64,000 nucleotides of DNA, from positions 211,545 to 275,544 of the forward strand of contig NW_001798980.1 in the NCBI RefSeq assembly GCF_000165425.1, written 5' to 3'. Positions 45,851-57,700 of this stretch are shown in pieces (position 1 is the first letter of the stretch; each line of letters opens with the position of its first letter). Source of the stretch: Paramecium tetraurelia (taxonomy: Eukaryota > Ciliophora > Oligohymenophorea > Peniculida > Parameciidae). The notes under the pieces were generated by a model. It ran no database searches. It was given only the letters and a program-made list of their open reading frames with translations, and was not told the DNA's origin. Both the position numbers and the translations under genes were made by a program.

Positions 45851-46832
45851 TCAAGTATGTCTACCATTAACCCATTCTCCTTCTAAACTTTCTCTGCCTT
45901 AATTTGATAAAACACACCCTTTTCCATGGAATACTCCTTTCCTAAAAGTCCCGTAAAATACAAAATATGAATCATAACAATCTATAAATTGCATTTAACC
46001 AATTCCTTCTATATCTCCATTTACAAAATTGCCACTATAGGTTTCTCGATTCTTGGCTACATTTGAAAAGTTCATAAAGTTTTTTAATAACAATTTCTAG
46101 GACTTAGATTCTCTAAACATTAATTTACCCTTTCCCCAAAAAACATCATCCTTCCATTAACCTGTGTATATAATCTTTCCATCTTTATCAAACAATGTTC
46201 CAATTCCTTATTTTCTACCTCTTTCATCTGTTTATCCCTCGTATAAGGCTTCTTCCCCCATATAGATGATCTTTTTGGTAATGGTTGTTTTTTTATTAAT
46301 ATCATAAGTAGTCTATTTATTATTAGTTTGAGATTGGAAACTTTAATCACGTTTATTTGACGATTACGTATTTTTGCTTGCTTTAGTATTTCTCTCATGT
46401 TCCTCTAAAATCTTTTTACTAATTCGAATTCTCTCTTAAGAATTGTCGTATTTGTTTAAGAAATAACTTTTGTAATTTCCATTTCGTTATGGTGTCACTG
46501 GATAATTAAATTCATCTTGCGAAGTATTGGTATGCTATTTCTTTGAATTATTTCCATTTTGATTCTGCTTTGGTGGTAATGACTTCTAAATCTAACATAT
46601 TCTGCTATCAATGATTTCAATTTTTTTGTTAATTGTTTCAATCATAACATCTGTGATTCTTGATTTATCTGGACTTGCAATTTGGGCTGGAATTTGCGAT
46701 CTAATTTGAGTTTAAACTGATGTCGGTGGCTATTTCAAAAGCAAATCTTACTCTAATGAAAGGTAGGCTCTGATAAACAGGGACTGTTTGTTAAACCAAA
46801 TAAACTTAGGGTTGTGGGTACACAATAAACAT
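45851..46832 (-). CDS. MORN-repeat protein, 319 aa
   Basis: One 22-nt intron near the start. Residues 1-190 are Gln/Asn/Ser/Lys-rich with a short helix (SRITDVMIETINKKIEIIDS). The C-terminal ~130 residues hold MORN repeats: YMGEEALYEGQTDERGRKQG, IGTLFDKDGKIIYTGQWKDD, VFWGKGKLMF, RETYSGNFVNGDIEGIGQMQ, and FYGTFRKGVFHGKGC. MORN proteins bind membranes and cortical cytoskeleton. Start ATG 46830-46832 (MFIVYPQPQVYLVQQ), stop TGA 45851-45853. Confidence 0.82.
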
Positions 46833-46879
46833 AATAAAATATAATAAAATTTTATTTTATTTGAATATTCTCATTCATA

Positions 46880-47984
46880 TCATTAAGCTGGTAATTGTGA
46901 TAATAAATCCAAAGCACTCTATACGATGCTAATTTCTTCGGAAATATGTGATCTTTTGCTTGTGTAACTTGTATTTTCATTGTCTTCAGCAATTCTAGTT
47001 TATTCAAGCAACTCTATTGAGGTTGCAATAAGTTCCTGTAATTCTTATTATCTTCTCTTAGCTGATGCCTATTAAATAATTTCCAATTAAATTTACTAGG
47101 TCGTTATCCTTAGCAGTTGCTTGTCTTTGATTGAATTGCTTGTCCTTATCTAAGTTTCCGTAAGTGGATTCAAATTGACTTCTTAAGGTTAGATATTATT
47201 GCTCTGAATTGGTTGAGGAAGTATTAATAGCATCTAATCTTTCTTGGACATTACTTGCGATTCCTTCCAATTTAGTTATAACTCGTCTAATAGTGTTATC
47301 ATCATATTCGGATGTCAATTAGATCATTATGGATATTGGGTGTTTTTCTCCCAAAGTTTGTTTTGCTGCTTCAATGGCTCTTTCTCTTTCAATTAAACTA
47401 GTATTTCCCAAAAGAGTGTCACCTAAAAATCTTAACACTTCCTAAACTGCTGCCAAATATCTAGAGTTATTATTGAATTTCTCTTCTGCTGCTCTTACTT
47501 CTTCTTAATGATTATCATTTAATTATGTAATTTAATTGGATAACAATAATAGCTATTATCCTTGGAAGCTCAGAGATTGAGTAAGAGAGGATAGATCAGA
47601 ACTCAAATCATTGATTTGTTGATTTACTGAACTCAGCTCACTTTCAGTTGTTTCTAAGGTATTTTCCAATTTAGAAATTTATTATTCGTAATTAGCTTGT
47701 TGCTATATAATTAGAAATAGAATTACAGCAGAATGTTCAGCTTCATTAGCCCCAGATGCAGCGATGAGTTTGTCTAACATTGATTAAACAATTGTAACAA
47801 CTTCGCCCAATTTACTTGATTAATGCAATTCAAGCATCCCATAAAAATAATCGCTAAAAGGAGTGACTCTTGTTTTCTGGAATATAACATATATTTATTA
47901 CTTCTCTTAATTGCTTAATTGCTGTGAGATGAGTTTCTGTAGTAGCTGATATTGCAATCAATACCAATATAATTGTTATTCTCA
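46880..47984 (-). CDS. Secreted coiled-coil protein, trichocyst-matrix-protein-like
   Basis: About 345 residues with two or three introns (25, 28, perhaps 24 nt). It opens with a signal peptide (MRITIILVLIAISATTETHL). Then come long heptad-rich, Gln/Ser/Glu-rich stretches such as QQISKLENTLETTESELSSV, NQQINDLSSDLSSLTQSLSF, RYLAAVQEVLRFLGDTLLG and ISEEISIVQSALDLLSQLPA. Small acidic secretory coiled-coil proteins of this build form the crystalline trichocyst core of Paramecium, processed from precursors in the regulated secretory pathway. The assignment rests on this overall layout rather than a diagnostic motif. Start ATG 47982-47984. Confidence 0.62.
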
Positions 47985-48127
47985 TTTATTATATTAATTA
48001 AAAAACGACTTCATTTCATTTTTGTTACTTAATTTATAAACATAAAAATCATCATTATGTTTAACACAGATACAAATATCATTAAAATTCTACACAGGAA
48101 CAATTTAGCAAGTTCTTTCATATACTT

Positions 48128-48735
48128 TCAAAAATTTTATTGGAAACTATTAATTTGATTATTAACGATATTCTTTGATTGTTTAAGTTCTTATTCAATG
48201 TCAATCAAATATAATTCTCTAGAATTCAATCCAGCTTTATTGAGGAATCGATGAAAATTATAGATATATTGATACATCCGATATAGTATTGACAATAAGA
48301 ACCTAAAAATTAGAGAGAATTTCTTTATAGTTTCATAGAAATGACTGGCAAGATAATTTTTGCAAACCTACAAAATAAAGAAATAAATTTAAATTGAAAA
48401 AATACTAAAACTCCTATCAAATCAATATTAATTATATGTAGTTGACTAATAAGATTCTTATGCTTATATCTTCTCGATAGAGTTAAGTTTTAATCAAATT
48501 CCTTTTATCCAAATTTTTTAATGTCATAAATTGACCAAATTTATTTCTACTCATTTTTACATCCATCTTGGGATGTTAGAGGGAAAATAGTAACACTTTA
48601 AGCAAGTCAAAAGGAAAAACGCATTTGCTAATCTTAAATTTGTCAAGGAGTAATGTTTCCTTTAAGGATGATGTTAATTAATTAGGAAAGTTATTTTTAA
48701 TATAACCAAATTTTATATTATAATCAATCAAACAT
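48128..48735 (-). CDS. Unknown protein, probable gene with several introns
   Basis: A long first exon from ATG 48733-48735 reads MFDYNIKFGYIKNNF, SSLKETLLLDKFKISKCVFP, FDLLKVLLFSLQHPK, then LKNLDKRNLIKTQLYREDIS. After two or three short introns a last exon gives ILYRMYQYIYNFHRFLNKAG and LNSRELYLIDIEQELKQSKN to TGA 48128-48130. Composition and intron-like breaks support a gene of roughly 150-170 residues. Family not recognised; exact splices are uncertain. Confidence 0.45.
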
Positions 48736-49146
48736 CTGGTTCTTTATATTAAACTGAATGGGGTGTGATCATGAACTTAGGAAAGTCTATCAAGTCAAAT
48801 TAGAGAATTGAGTATAATAGTATAACCTTTTTAAATAGTTTACAGAGTTAATAAACCATATCAATCTACTTTGGATGCATTGATAAAATTCAGATATATT
48901 CGACGAAATGAAGTGTTGAGTAAGTAAATAATAACAATGAAAAGAAGGAATCTCTACAGGAACATATGATTCCTTAGTTAAAATTTACTTCATAGAGAAT
49001 TTAACAACTATTTATATTATTATTTTCCGTATTTAATTTAGAAAACAGAAGTGATTTTAATTAATTTAATGTAGTTGTAATAACACAACTCGTTCATCTA
49101 ATTTGCAAGATAATTGTTAGAACAGCAATCTTCATCGAGTCCAGAC
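48736..49146. other. Divergent intergenic region, about 410 bp
   Basis: AT-rich; no supported frame. Confidence 0.45.
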
Positions 49147-49863
49147 ATGGATGAACACAAGGACTCTTCTTTAGACATGAGTTAGTTAATTAAGTTGCAA
49201 CACACTATTCCTGACAATATTTTAATCTCTCCAGAACCTTCAAAAAAGAAGGGTTCCATTCTTCTGCCATCTGATGATCCTTGCAATTGTAGCAGATCTG
49301 GGTGTAGAAAAATGTATTGTGAGTGTCTTGCCAAGGGAAGACTTTGCTCTTCATTTTGTAGTTATAATATTTCTATTTAATAGGCAGATGCCAAAATTGC
49401 CATAACAAGACTTCAAACAAGCTTGTTTTAAATGTCATAGAAGAACTAGATCAAAATAGGAACAGAAAACGATTTAGATCAAGAAGGTTTAAGGATGTAA
49501 TTCATTCATCTATTCTAGGGATGTACATGCTAAAAGTCAATGTGTTTGAAGAAATATTGTGAGTGCTTCAACTCTGGAAAAAGTTGCGGCTCTGGTTGCA
49601 AATGTGTGAATTGTGAAAATTATGTTCTTGACGAAGTCGAAAAAATTATTTGCTCGCCAAATTAAAAGAAAACATCAAAATTTTCATCTAAATTCGAAAG
49701 TGCGAATACTAATACTAGATCGGATTATTATGGGTTAGTCTTAGAGAAACTCGATTTAGAAGAGTTCGAAGAATCTGAGGAGTGTATTTTTATTTCTATT
49801 TATATAGAATTGGACAAGATGAATACAATTGTTATAATGGTATTAGGTTAGTTAATCATTTGA
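49147..49863 (+). CDS. CXC (tesmin/TSO1/LIN54-type) DNA-binding protein
   Basis: About 220 residues. Two CXC (CRC) zinc motifs flank a basic linker. The first is CNCSRSGCRKMYCECLAKGR then LCSSFC, joined by a short intron to GRCQNCHN. The second is CTCQKSQCLKKYCECFNSGK then SCGSGCKCVNCENY, after a 22-nt intron. Family members (LIN54 of DREAM, plant TSO1) bind CHR-type promoter elements in cell-cycle and germline genes. Start ATG 49147. The 3' end is set at TGA 49861-49863; a further exon near 49910-49994 (MKHDCSILQISKNP) could belong to it. Confidence 0.82.
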
Positions 49864-50067
49864 TTTATTTGTTGACTTCAATTATAATTATTAATTATTA
49901 TTTATGGGGCAAGTCTGCTATAGGGAGCATGATGAAGCACGATTGCTCAATTCTTCAGATATCAAAAAACCCGAATCCATTTAAGGATCTATGAACAAAT
50001 CTAAAAGTAATTCCACATTGAAATAAGAGCTAGCGGAGATTGTTTACAAACGCAAAATGTTTTAGAT

Positions 50068-51290
50068 ATGTCTGATGATCCTGAGTTTTAAATGGAAAAT
50101 GATGAATTTCTCCGACTTTCAAATGTATTCCATATTTTATATAAACCAGAAAAATACCCAAGAAATGGAAGTTGGGGGTAAAATAATTGAAAAAGACCTG
50201 AATTCTCCTCATTCAACGAAAGTCAACATTGATAGTTTTAGATTGCTGAAGGTTTTGGGTAAAGGTTCTTTTGGTAAAGTTATGCTTGTTTAATACAAAT
50301 CTAATGGTATCTTCGAAGTAATCTCTAGGTAAGTATTACGCAATGAAAGTTCTCTAAAAAAAAAATATATCAAATGAAAGATAAAAGAGACACACTGAAA
50401 CCGAGAGAATCATTTTAGCTACATGTTCTAGTCCCTTCATCGTAAAATTGAGATATGCATTTTAATCACCCTACAAATTGTATTTGGTTGTTGATTATTT
50501 ACCAGGAGGTGAACTCTTCTTCCATCTAAGGAAAGTTATTAAATTTGATGAAATAATTTCGAAATTTTATGCTGCCGAAATTCTCTTAGGCTTACAATAT
50601 TTACATGAAATTAATATCATTTATAGAGATCTAAAGCCAGAAAATATCTTATTAGATGATAAAGGCCATATTAGATTGACTGATTTTGGGTTATCTAAAA
50701 TTATGCTAGATGAAGATAAAACTGCATTTAGTCTATGTGGAACTCCTGAGTATTTAGCCCCTGAGATATTAACAGCAAGTAATTATGCTCAATGATTAGA
50801 AACTGGATATGATAAGACATGTGATTGGTGGAGTTTTGGTGCCTTACTTTATGAAATGCTAGTAGGAGCACCTCCTCATTATAGGGATAATAAGAAGGAA
50901 ATGATAAGAAAAATATTGACTCAACCTATTCCATACCCACCATTTCTATCTGAATCTGCCAAATCATTATTGCAATAATTGTTGGTTGTTGACGTATCAG
51001 AAAAATAAAATAATTTTAGCCTAAAAAGAGATTAGGATTTTATTAGGATGGATATGAAATCATGTAACATTCCTTTTTTGAAACTATCAATTTCTAAGAG
51101 ATGGCTCTTTAAAAGGTATATTGATATTATGAAGTAGGCAAAACCTCCCTACGAATTTGATAAAAAGGAATTGAAGTATTTCGACGAAGGATTAACGAAA
51201 TAAATTGCAAAAGACACACCTGTAAATGGAACTTTGATACCAAACTAAAATTTTTCAAATTTCACTTATCAACCGAGTGTTGCAAAATGA
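50068..51290 (+). CDS. AGC-family protein kinase
   Basis: About 360 residues with introns of 25, ~23, 21 (50779-50799), 26 and ~22 nt. Kinase motifs: [74 protein letters not shown], the [14 protein letters not shown] activation segment, and [20 protein letters not shown]. The C-terminal tail has the AGC hydrophobic motif [10 protein letters not shown] (F-x2-F-T-Y). This layout is that of S6K/SGK/Akt-like kinases activated by PDK1 and TORC; no PH or C2 domain is present, only a ~65-residue leader. Start ATG 50068, stop TGA 51288-51290. Confidence 0.87.
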
Positions 51291-51399
51291 AAATCATTAA
51301 TTTTTTAAACATCAAAAACAAGTAGGTTTATTATATTATATAATTATATATATCACTTGAGATTTAACATAAGCAATATACTTAGACCCTTATTCAAGT

Positions 51400-51857
51400 T
51401 AATAATTTGATGCATTCTAATCTTAGTAATTGTAGGCTGCAGGTTGAAAATATCCAGAAAGAATTAAATCAGTCTTACAAAAATTACAAATTTATAAAGT
51501 TGATTATCCTAAGAAATTTCAAATAACCCAAGCAGTAATGAAAAACAGTTAATTTTAGCTTGATTTCAAATATCCTCAAAATTCTTTCTTTATTAATTGG
51601 TGTCCCAACAAAATTTCTTTTTATTCTCTTGATCCTGAGAATGTGTGATAGTCCAGGGTTGCCCTTTTTTTGGACCCAAGGATGCCAACATTTAATGATT
51701 AATATTCAAAAATAACCAAATTTGATTCAGTGACATATCTCTTTCTCTATTCTTTATTCTTAAAAAATACTCTGATTAATCAGGATTTGAATAACATAAC
51801 ATTCCAAAAATTGAATTACTAATTCTATTTGAATATAATAAATAATAATTCACAAAT
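51400..51857 (+). pseudogene. Uncertain coding relic with an in-frame TGA
   Basis: One plus-strand frame reads KYPERIKSVLQKLQIYKVDY, QNSFFINWCPNKISFYSLDP, then TGA (51646-51648), and goes on as QSRVALFLDPRMPTFNDQYS. Nothing upstream provides a start, and downstream it runs into the antisense of eIF2B-beta. The minus strand over 51540-51720 is also open (MLASLGPKKGQPWTITHSQD). So a decayed gene is likely but its strand is not certain. Confidence 0.3.
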
Positions 51858-52943
51858 TCAAATGTCTTCATCTTTGACATTATAAAAGTCGCTGAACAAT
51901 TAATAAATACTCTATGGAGTATATTAACCCTAATTAGTGATATATAGGCTTATATATTCAGGAGGTACATAGTCAAATGTTATCTAAAATTTCCATATAA
52001 AAATACTCCAATGCTCATCTAGTCTATAGTTGAATTTGGATTAATTTTCAAGGGTGATACAAGTTAATTAAAAGTTGTCTGATCAAAGGCATATTTTGGA
52101 GTCAATTTATGTGCTCCAGATAGTACAATCACTGGAACAGCAAATTGTTTAGCTAATACACAAATGGCGTAAGTTCCTGGATGCATCAAAAGACCTCCAT
52201 TCTTAAGAATTGCATCTACTCCCAACAAGATTTTATTTACTCTTTGCATAATAGCGTAAGCATTAGTAAAAGGTGTTAAAGTGACGTTTAATTAATGCTT
52301 GCCCAAATCAGTAGCAAATTATTTTCCTAAGTTTTCTGTTTCACTTTCTAAAACTATAATCTCAAAGTTTCTAGTCTTTTTGGCTGACAGCAAGAAATTT
52401 AACACTGTTGTTGAGTATTCATAAACCAATAGCACTTCATTTGTGAAAAAATGTGTTGATGCCTATTCATAAATAAATAATATACAAATGTGTTTATATC
52501 ATCTGAATGAGCCTCCAATTCTTCCAAGACTTATTCGATCGCAGGTAGAATTATATATTATTAATTTGCATTTGAACCTGTTTCAGGGCCAGTTTCAATT
52601 GTTGTTTTAGATCTACTTGATTGTCTTTATATAGTAAGACCTAATGCTTTAAAATTCTTTTCTTTATCTTTATTAGGAAGGAATCCATCTTCAGAACTCA
52701 TCAACCTTATCACTTATATTACACGTCGAAAAACATTAGGAATCCAAAAATCCAATGGACCTTATTTTAGTCGATTAGATAATTTTTTGATATATGTGAT
52801 ATAATCCTCTATCGTGGGATTTTTTGGTAATTTTGCTTATTTGGCTGATAAATGAGCTTTGAGTGCTAAAATCGATTCTTTACTAGAATATAATCGAGCT
52901 AAAATAATCAATAACTTCTACGCTGAGCCTTTTAAGTGTTCAT
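51858..52943 (-). CDS. Translation initiation factor eIF2B, beta subunit type
   Basis: 338 residues after three 23-nt introns. Conserved blocks: LPAIEQVLEELEAHSDDINT, ASTHFFTNEVLLVYEYSTTV, IIVLESETENLGKQFATDLG, YAIMQRVNKILLGVDAILKN, GGLLMHPGTYAICVLAKQF, VPVIVLSGAHKLTPKYAF and FDYVPPEYISLYITNQGQYT. This is the eIF2B alpha/beta/delta regulatory fold; the N-terminal part and the SPEDxxLP-like leader suggest beta. eIF2B recharges eIF2 with GTP. Start ATG 52941-52943 with a 23-nt intron after MNTQKAQ; stop TGA 51858-51860. Confidence 0.86.
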
Positions 52944-53527
52944 AACTCAAAAGAATGAATTTTCTTTAATAAATTTATTTATTTATTTAACCCTATGAAC
53001 CAGACTTAAGACTAAAAGAACAGATAAAGATTGAGTGAAATATTTATTATAAAAAAAATTAGATACATCTTTTTTGAGAACTATAATCTCTGCAATTAAT
53101 ATTAATTCAAAATTATAATATTTGCTCATTAAATAATATAAAGAAAAAGTTTATATCGAACAGTAATTATTGATGATCATAAAAGAATAATTATAATTAG
53201 GAGTAGGAAGTAGATGAGGATGGGTAGGAAAATGAAGTAAATGATTAAATTTACTTAAAAATAATGAAAATAAAATGAAAAATGCTTAATTCAAATGAAT
53301 TGGAGAAGAATTATAACATTTTTTGGCAATTAAAAGTTTTTTTTAACTGTACAACATTTACTAATATAAAAAGAGAGAATAATTTCAATATTTAATCTAA
53401 TGTATACTTATACCTTAATGAATATACAATATTTCCTTTATTCCATTGCTATCTAACTAATTATATTAAACTAATTTACAACTGCAGGTGATACTTTATC
53501 TTAATTATTTTATCTCATAATTTATTT
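52944..53527. other. Non-coding stretch, about 580 bp
   Basis: Very AT-rich; no supported frame on either strand. Confidence 0.5.
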
Positions 53528-53818
53528 TCATAGGCAATGAGCTATTAATAAAGCAAGCATTCCTTTTAAATCTAAGGTTTCTACTTCTTAAAGATTGTTG
53601 GCCAAAGAAGTCTCGATCTCGATCCTTTCAATTTTATTTTATAAGACGAAGCATTATCATAGCTTATGAAGTCTCAACAGTTCTTCAAAGTTTAATGAAT
53701 TAATATATAAACTAAATCCTCAAATATAGAAGCTAAATTAATTACTTTCATATTAACTTGTGAGATATTCTCCAAATAATAATCTATTCAATAAGAAGGG
53801 TCTTTTTCTATAAATCAT
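53528..53818 (-). CDS. Small uncertain gene or relic
   Basis: A 97-codon frame beginning MIYRKRPFLLNRLLFGEYLT. The first in-frame TGA (53720-53722) can be removed by a 27-nt GT-AG intron, giving FSLYINSLNFEELLRLHKL; the second (53657-53659) would then end a 44-aa protein. Coding-like sequence continues in the same frame (IERIEIETSLANNLQEVETL), so this may be a truncated older gene. Family unknown. Confidence 0.3.
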
Positions 53819-53820
53819 AT

Positions 53821-54288
53821 TCACAAAAAACATCTTTCCTTTGCTTCTTTTTCAATTTTGTATAAATTCCTGTCCTAAATTATTTTCAAATGGGTTTGGT
53901 TTAACCCTCTATATAGTGAAAGCGAAGGCAAATAATCCTTGGCTGAGAATTCCGGAAGACCTTCATGCGAAGCCACTGAATTAGAAGCTACCTCTAGAGA
54001 GACCCTCATAAAACCTACTTTGATGTGTGCGATAACTTTTTCCACTCTGCGGATACAACCTCCTTTGAGATGTGTGATAATGTTGTCCACTTTATATAAC
54101 TTCGGGTTTGGTCAAGACTGGCAAATATGACTGGGGTTGGTAGAATGACTCTTTTTAGTATTGTAATTTTTGGATCTTTGCATTCTCTCAGAATTTAGAT
54201 ATGCTTAGACCCAATTCAATCCAAACACAGAGAATGTGAAAGAGCCAATCTGAAAACCAAAAAAGAAATATAATTAAAATGGTCTCAT
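53821..54288 (-). CDS. Small membrane protein gene, frame uncertain, with a 45-bp tandem repeat
   Basis: Starts MRPFQLYFFFGFQIGSFTFS with a hydrophobic segment, then SERMQRSKNYNTKK. The frame meets TGA at 54112-54114 and continues openly to TGA 53821-53823 (SLSLYRGLNQTHLKIIQDRN end). A 32-nt GT-AG intron just before the TGA would instead shift to a Gln/Ser/Arg-rich frame ending at 53963. DNA here is less AT-rich than its surroundings. A 45-bp unit is duplicated in tandem at 54002-54091. Function unknown. Confidence 0.4.
54002..54091 (-). repeat. 45-bp imperfect tandem duplication
   Basis: Two adjacent 45-base units. In one frame they encode VDNIITHLKGGCIRR and VEKVIAHIKVGFMRV, where most differences are conservative (D/E, I/V, L/I, I/M), which suggests selection on that frame. 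Confidence 0.7.
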
Positions 54289-57200
54289 AATAGTTCTTTA
54301 GGCTTAAAACACATTAAATTGAAAATAACTAAACTCTAATATCATTATTTTGATTTCATAAAATTTATGATAGTATTGAGCAAAGTATCAGAGGTTGTTA
54401 AATGAACTTAATTTATTTTCTTGAACAGATTTACTACCAATAATTAAGGATTTGCAAGCTCATTATGTCTAAACACTCAATTATAACTGTCGAACAATTA
54501 GTAATTGGAAATGCAAATTTTTAAAGCACAGTAAAGTCCTTCTCATAATTCTTTAAAGTCAAGATACATTATAATACAGTGTACATATATATTTCGCTTC
54601 TATCCCTCTCAACAATCAGATAAAATTGATTTGCTTTACCACTAAGCATAACAACTTAAAATAAGATTTATGATTTTCTTACATAAAATACAAAACAAAA
54701 GATATTCTGTATTTATTTGCTTAATGATTTTAAATCTTGTATAAATATATCATTGAAATGAACATAAATTTAGGCGAAAGTATGAATAATTGTTGAATTT
54801 TTAGTAGCTAATTTGTGGTAGAATGCATTCACACTTGTAGAATGGAATTAATTAAATTGTGTGAATAAATTATAGAGACCAGCTTCTTGGAAGATTTTGT
54901 TTAATTAATATTAACTAGCTGGAATATAAATAATCTAAGCCATTTCCACCACAGAGAAACCTTTTCCAAAATTAAGAAGCACAGAGAAACATACTTCATT
55001 AATAATATAAATTCGCGTTTGGTACACACTAACTAGAATTTAAATCAGAAGACAAGATTCTTTTTAGAACAATTCAAAGCTCGCCCACCCATCGTAGATG
55101 CAAATTTAATCTCTACAGCGATAACATATTTCTTTAACAAATTTACGATTATTTCAGATTTAATCTCAAAAAGAACAAAAAAAAGGATAGAATAATATCT
55201 AAGAATTATTTTTCTGGAAATATTGTTAAATTGATTTTATATACATACACAAAGGATTCATGTTTAAACAAAAAGTCGGATTTTATTTATGATCAAAATA
55301 ATAGTTTAATTTTTGACTAAGAAATGAAATTAAAATCCTTAGGAGGGCTAATCGCTATATCTTAATATATATCCCAGAACATGCTTACTTCTAACAATGG
55401 AAATTCAGATGGACGAATTGTAGGGATCATGCATAGTACATGAACATCAATCACATCTATGAGCACTTGAGAGGCCTTCCTGGCATTGGATCTTCAAGAT
55501 TGAGAAAATCCTTATCATCTCTATTTCTCTCCATCTTAGTAGAATTCTATTTTATTGGTGTTGAGTATTTTTTGTTAATTCTGAAACAATAAACATCTCA
55601 TGTTTCGGCTTATCATTAGTTCCATTTTTCTCAGTAATAAGAGTTAAGTATACAAAAACCAAAAATAGAATTTTATTGTTTTAAGATGATTAGCTATAAC
55701 TTAAAAGGAGTGGAACAACTGAAAAATTAATAAGAAGCCTTCTGAAAATAAGAAAAAGAATTAATCATTTTCAAACTTAAAAAAAATATAAATGGCGTAA
55801 CTTAGTGAGGACTCCTTTCTTATCTTAGATCTTCAAAATAATATCTGAACTTATTTGAAACCTTAACATACTTTTAATTTAATGATTTTTGATATTTCTT
55901 CTTTAATTAATTGAAAAAATTAACCTTACATAATTAAATTAGCTAATCGAATACATAATGATTTAAGAATTAATGAACAGTTACTGATATCAACTTTGAA
56001 AAATTAGGAAATAATATTCTAAAAGTTATGCTGATTATTTTTAAAAACTAGTTTGAACCTTTCAAATTTCAAATTATTTTGTTTTATAGTAAGCAACAAT
56101 TGTTATTGGCAGATTAAAATTTTGATTTTGTTAACATAATTCAAATGATTGCAAAAATATTTTAACTCCAAATTTTGATATCTTAATGGTTTGTTCATCA
56201 ATGATATAAAAATCCATAATAATTAATTCATTTATTTAATAATTCATATATTGAATATCCTTTTTTTTTGTCATCCCAAAATACCAAACACCACTCATTA
56301 TTTCTGATAGTTCCATAAATTTAGTATGTGTCACAAATCAATTAATCATAATTTTTGTACTTGCCATCATTAATTTCTCTGATCATATCAATATATGCTT
56401 TTATGCCTAACTAATATCATAATCCTCTCATTATTATAAATAATAGGGAAAAAAAATTTATCATAAACTGATTATTTGTATACAGGTGAATTTCCTTGTT
56501 CTAGTTTCTTAAAAGACTCCTTATACTAATACAAACACATAAAGTTTATCTATTTGTTGACCGTCAGTATCCAAATAAATTAATTCACTTTGATAAACAT
56601 AACCTTATGTCCTCATTCTTAAATTGATTATTTATGATTTAGAATTGATAATGAATAATGATAATGAATAATTTAATATTCTAAATACTATTTATGTTAT
56701 AAGCTTCCTCTATTATAACAAAATATTTGAATTTAAAATTAACTTTGTCTCCCCAAATAATAATTTAATTCTAACCTTCTGCAGATAATACTTATCAAAC
56801 CTTGATTGATTTATCCTAATATTCAAAAATTATAAGTCCTCATTTTAGTTTAATATGATGCACATAACACAACCAAGATGTTTTTCATAAGGTTATGAAC
56901 TAATCCAATCATTTTAGTTCAATTATTGCCAGAATCTTAAGGTTTTGTCTCCAGAGCATGATATAAATGAATTCTACTTGTTAACATAACTAAAAATTAG
57001 ATCTAATCAGTATGTCTTTTCAATGTTTTATACTAATTTGATTGTTCCATGAAGAAAACTCTATAATTTAATATCTTTATAATTTTTGATACCGTAATTG
57101 ACCCAGAAGAATCAGAACTTTTGTAGCACAATATTCATTTTATCTATCAAATTAATCAATTAATAGTAATTTGATTTCACAATTAGGAGGCAAATTGAAA

Positions 57201-57700
57201 TAAAGGATGGGGATAAATTATTTCTTTATCGCTTTAATGCTTAACTTAGTTAGATATTGATTGAATTTATTTAACTTATTGCATAGTTTAGTCATCCAAG
57301 ATCTATTATTATTATCTATTAGTTTTATATTAGAATCTTATATAATTTTCTTGCTGATTACTATGCTTATCTCAGATTTTTGCACATAATAGCCTTGTGC
57401 CGCTTTAATCAATTTATAATCGACATTGTAAACTTTATTATTTACTCTTTTCTTGATTATGGATTTCTTTGTGAATGCTATTAATTAATATAAGCATTTT
57501 TGGCTAGTAGTTGAATCACCTGCCCTTTAGAAACATGTTTTATTTGTTGAACTTAATTGATTGCTCATACTTGTATCAATCATATATTGTTACTTGCCTT
57601 TGACTTGTGCTAAAAGTTCTGATATTGGCTTAACTCATGAATATTTAACACGTAAAATTTTTGTTAAATCAAATAATTGCTGACATTGTGATATTTAAAA
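54289..57700. other. Gene-poor region, about 3.4 kb
   Basis: AT-rich with TGA frequent in all frames. No conserved frame, tRNA or repeat array was found. This is far longer than any other gap in the window. Confidence 0.45.

Noticed and set aside
51649-52275. Long plus-strand open frame in ciliate code
   Set aside because: From 51858 on it is antisense to eIF2B-beta, which has strong conserved blocks; AT-rich DNA with one stop codon often gives long antisense ORFs.
53528-54288. UGA read as tryptophan (mitochondrial code or a nuclear mitochondrial insert)
   Set aside because: The same frames use TAA as a sense codon, and the arginase TGA falls at an Arg position, so UGA = Trp does not explain the pattern.
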